Shown in pieces: positions 60,661-64,000 of a stretch of DNA of 64,000 nucleotides. The translations under genes were made by a program, and so were the position numbers. Where the stretch lies: the NCBI RefSeq assembly GCF_021134715.1, contig NC_060025.1, forward strand, positions 868,001 to 932,000, given 5' to 3'. Under the pieces are notes generated by a model. That model was not told where the DNA came from, made no database searches, and worked only from the letters and a program-made list of their open reading frames with translations. Position 1 is the first letter of the stretch. Each line of letters begins with the position of its first letter. This stretch comes from Daphnia pulex (Eukaryota; Arthropoda; Branchiopoda; Diplostraca; Daphniidae).

Positions 60661-60683
60661 CCCCCCCCCCCCCCCAAAAAAAA
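60661..60683. repeat. Poly-C run directly followed by poly-A
   Basis: Fifteen C then eight A, preceded by two CCCCCT-type stretches. Confidence 0.9.
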
Positions 60684-61235
60684 GGCGCGAAAAAAGAGGA
60701 TCTTAGTATCTTACCGCAACAGAATTGTTTTTGTGCTAAGTATTATGCAATCGGAAAAGCGAGTATGCGTCTATACGAATAGTTAAAACGGTGGTATATT
60801 GGAAAATGAAAAATTACAATGATTACAACAATGCCAAGTCAAAATGTGATTTAGGTAAACATTTCTGTCGTGATACGGCACAGCTCTCGAAGATTTTAAG
60901 ACATCAATGATTGCATTTGAAAATATTACACATACGACTATTCAGTTAAAATCAAATGTTAAATAAATTTCCATTTTTCCAACAGATGCAATCAACGTAG
61001 ATTCAAAATTACTGGTATGCCTAAGCTAATGTGCTCATCTTCTCCTATCCTTAACTTTCTTTCTGAAACAGACATGTGCACATCCAAATTTAGGTGAGGA
61101 CGATACATATTCATGTCTAACTTCTAATCATTAGCCTAACAGTCAAAATAAAATTTATCGTTAGGGCATTACAAATATGGTAAATTATTTCAGTGCTTAC
61201 CTTACATGATGACTACTCATCATATGGTGTTGATA

Positions 61236-61408
61236 TCAGTGAGTGACTCACATAAATGGTTTAGTGCACTACCATGAAAATCAAGCAAACCCATTTAATG
61301 GTCATTTTACTGGGCGTCACAACAAAATCAGTGAGTGACTCAGAGAAATGGTTTAATACACTACCATGAAAATCATGGTCATTTTCCTGGGCGTCACAAC
61401 AAAATTAG
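61236..61408. repeat. Tandem duplication, units of 92 and about 81 bases
   Basis: Unit 1 starts at 61236 and unit 2 at 61328, both with TCAGTGAGTGACTCA and ending TGGGCGTCACAACAAAAT. Unit 2 lacks a short internal segment found in unit 1 (about 61283-61298). Confidence 0.8.
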
Positions 61409-62344
61409 TTAGGCAAACAAAATACGTAAGAAAACTCAAAATAATAAATGATATTGTGTTGATTTACCCTTCATGAAGCATTTAGCTATGCGAAACAATT
61501 ACAATGACAATGATGAATAAGGTAATCCATAGTATAGTCTTTTGCCTAAGAATTGAAACAGGAATGTTGAAATTATACGTTACTTTAATCATTACAAATT
61601 GCAATCTAACCATGTCAACATGATGACGACGTTCGGTAACTGGTAAATCAGCAACAAAAACAAAACAAACAGACAATCGAATTGATGTTGTGGTTGTCCT
61701 AAGTCACAAAAAGCTAATGACTAAATCCGCATAAAATTAAATAAAATTTAGTATTACCAAATGAATCGAAACTTACCTATCCGCTGAGATAAATTACTGT
61801 AAGTTTACACAAAAAGTTTGAAGAAAATCGATGCAGTAGTTTAGATTTCTATAAATTTATTCTGATTCTGAATTAAAGGTTCTGGAAGCCTGGCCCAGAA
61901 CACCGTACACTCCCCCCACATCCCTCCCCCTCCTACACACCCAGACACCCGCATTTACTTTAATGCCTTCTGGTAGTACAAGTACTACCCTCAGGGATAA
62001 ACAATTTGACTGATAATACCTGTATTTTCTTTTTAAATTCTGACTTTCGATGCGCCAATTGTTTCGAGTTATGTCTTAAAACCTAAGACTTGATCAACTG
62101 AAGGTCCAAATAAGTGGAAGCACTTTATGGAACTGACCAAGTTGCTTATGGAACTCTCAGTATATATAAGGCACAACTTTGATGGCTAGTTAGTTGAATC
62201 AAGCAAGTTGGATCGGCGTGGGAATACCGCATACTGGATGAACCCGCAAGCATTTCTACAATTTCAAAAATAGCTCTCTGGCCGTTAGTTAGTTAATAAA
62301 ATATCCTGTGCTATTCCTGTACTAATAGCATAAATATAGGATTA

Positions 62345-62890
62345 TAAAAGTCGCTATACAAATTTATACAGTTATAGGTACAGCGTATAGATCAGCACGT
62401 TTATGTTGACAAAAGTAACAGCTTACGAATCGATTCTATTTATAGAATTTGTTTACTATTACTAAGCTGGGAAAATCGTTTGCATTTCCGAATGATTAGT
62501 TTGAATTCCCCATACTGCAGATGGTGCATTGGAATAGTCACATTTAGTCAGTCATATCTAGGCTTATGCCCACCATCACTGAAGCGGATAATTACGTAAA
62601 ACAGGTAAATACTAAATCTACCTAATAAACAGATAAATAGAACTAAAAAAGTCGTTAAGTACAGATGGTACAGCGTAGATGGGTTTGCTGGGTACGTATG
62701 TTAACGCAAACCGTATACGAATCGACTCTATTTATAGAATAATGTGTTTTACTAGGCTGGGAAAACCATTTGAATTGTCGAATGATCAGTTTAAATTCAC
62801 CTATACTGCAGATGGCGCAACGGAATAGTCACATTTAGTCAGTCATATCTAGTCCTCTATGCCCGCCATCACTGAGGCGAGTAATTACGT
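62345..62890. repeat. Diverged tandem duplication of about 250 bases
   Basis: 62345-62598 and 62645-62890 share many blocks at an offset of about 291-292, such as TCACATTTAGTCAGTCATAT and CTATTTATAGAAT, with substitutions and small indels. An old duplication of unknown content. Confidence 0.75.
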
Positions 62891-63152
62891 CCTATAGTTG
62901 TATGCTGCTGCGTACATCGATACGGATGCTGATATCACAGCCAATGCACTCTACCACCACACGTGTTTGTAACAGAAAGCTATTTTTGTATCAATGATTT
63001 GATTCTGGTGAATATCCCGAAAGTACAGAAATCCCCCCGGCCCCATGACAAGCTTTGGAGCCGTTTTTTTTTTAGATACTTTCTGGCTTCCTGGCTCAGT
63101 CGTGCCCGGATTTTTTTACTGCCCCCACTGCACAGCTTGCCCAATATTCCAC

Positions 63153-63647
63153 TCACCTAAAACTGCAAAAAATGATTGGGAAGCCTTGATTGCATTGGGC
63201 GACGGTGCAAATGCAACCGGTGGTAGTACAGGTGCAAGTACCTGTGGCACTGGCACAACTGCATGGTTTGCTGGCACAGCTACTGCTACGACTGGTGGCT
63301 ATGACCGAGCCGTTACATTCATCCATCTGCCGTTCGTCGATGGAAACAAGATCACTATCAAAGGTTGATACAGACCATTCAACTGGACCGTCAGCAGGGA
63401 TTACGACGTCCATCAGCAATTGAGCCTAAATCAATTTTCAAATTCAATTATGATATCTAAACCTAAGAAGGTTTTCTTAATATCTGATTAACACTTCACT
63501 TATCTTATTTAAGAACTTTCCCCAGAAAGACTCCGCGCCAACCGATTGGCTTCCATCGTCGTTGTAACCAAAACCAATGTTTTGGGCGTCACAGTAAAAA
63601 AGCGACAGAATCAACATCGCTAACATGGCGAAAGAAATCTTCGACAT
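63153..63647 (-). pseudogene. Cys/Ser-rich protein, decayed copy 2
   Basis: Exon 1 63647-63504 has the same 48 codons as copy 1 (MSKISFAMLAMLILSLFYCD signal peptide, NIGFGYNDDGSQSVGAESF). The donor is ATAAGT instead of GTAAGT. Exon 2 63425-63153 keeps the LLMDVVIPADGPVEW and Cys motif (CASKPCSCASATGTCTCT), then diverges right after CTVAQCN and ends early, without the Ser spacer and second Cys segment. If spliced it would give about 138 residues; unspliced, the frame ends about nine codons into the intron. Most likely a decaying duplicate, unless AT donors are tolerated or the start is edited by a base-call error. Confidence 0.6.
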
Positions 63648-63823
63648 TCTATTCAAATGAAAATTATTAAAAAGGATTATGATATGAAATAAAATTGGAG
63701 CTCGTATTAGTCAAATGCCTTAACGTACATAAATGAATTTGAATTTCAAAATTTAGTATGAAAATTCACCTTTTAGTTCCACGAATGTTTCGAAGGAGAC
63801 TTTACCTATTTCATGAAACATCA

Positions 63824-64000
63824 TCAGAAAAGGGCATCGTAGTGTGGGTGCATCCGCCAAAACGCGCCGTTGGTGCACACTGCACACGGTGGTGCAGAGC
63901 GGTGGCAATCGACACAAGAGGTGGCGTGGTGGTTGTGGTCCCACTAGTCCTACTGGTACTAGTGCTTGAACCGCTGGAGCTGGAAACGTTGGGGCTGATT
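63824..64000 (-). pseudogene. Possible third Cys/Ser-rich copy, cut by the window edge
   Basis: The minus strand from 64000 codes a Ser/Thr-rich stretch (SSSSGSSTSTSRTSG) and, in a different frame, SCVDCHRSAPPCAVCTNGAF ending at a TGA at 63824-63826, which resembles the second Cys segment of copy 1 (PACKC...CTNGAC). The two parts are not in one frame here, so it is either decayed or holds a sequence error; the 5' part is outside the window. Confidence 0.4.

Larger units (their letters stand above)
60197..63152. other. Intergenic between Cys/Ser-rich copies
   Basis: No gene. It holds a C run next to an A run, two tandem duplications described separately, and short frames without support. Confidence 0.5.

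Noticed and set aside
1-64000. Bacterial-type systems, CRISPR arrays, insertion sequences, intact retroelements
   Set aside because: None seen; genes are spliced and eukaryotic throughout.

Overview
The window looks like nuclear DNA of a small crustacean, most likely a cladoceran such as Daphnia. The evidence is compact genes with many short introns (often 55-110 nt), AT-rich intergenic DNA with CA and homopolymer runs, and an array of secreted leucine-rich-repeat genes of the kind annotated in crustaceans as Oplophorus-luciferin 2-monooxygenase non-catalytic subunit. The species is inferred from family content, not proven. All gene models are my own reading of splice sites, frames and family motifs; none was checked by a search.

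Layout. 1-342: C-terminal end of a syntaxin-like Qa-SNARE. 679-5196: three secreted Tyr/Thr-rich repeat proteins (two on minus, one on plus) with the same gene plan: a first coding exon of only ATG plus one base, a phase-1 intron, then one large exon. 8331-10431: a prothymosin-like acidic protein. 12261-14129: ribosomal protein L36A and WASH complex subunit 3, head to head. 14130-24528: regulatory DNA and a muscle LIM protein gene (Mlp84B/Mlp60A type) with five LIM domains, an alternative last exon giving a one-LIM isoform, and a pair of exons that the reading frame forces to be mutually exclusive. 27150-38447: five tandem minus-strand LRR genes, the fifth lacking its 5' end. 39589-49693: a dense housekeeping block of Ldh2-type malate/lactate dehydrogenase, gamma-butyrobetaine dioxygenase, RagC/D GTPase, mitochondrial methionine aminopeptidase 1D and histone acetyltransferase HAT1. 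49694-59440: gene-poor DNA with splice-like signals, a foldback transposon-like element and strong hairpins. 59441-64000: a family of secreted Cys/Ser-rich proteins with one full copy, one decayed copy and one cut by the window edge, separated by short diverged duplications.

How the parts fit. The housekeeping block alternates strands, giving divergent promoter pairs (RPL36A/WASHC3, BBOX-like/RagC, METAP1D/HAT1) and close convergent 3' ends (Ldh2/BBOX-like, RagC/METAP1D). The accessory families (Tyr-rich, LRR, Cys/Ser-rich) all encode signal peptides and are tandemly duplicated, the usual pattern for fast-evolving extracellular proteins. The strongest observations are the frame-enforced mutually exclusive exons in the muscle LIM gene, GC-AG introns confined to the two most similar LRR paralogs, the shared plan of the Tyr-rich trio, and an AT splice donor in the second Cys/Ser-rich copy.
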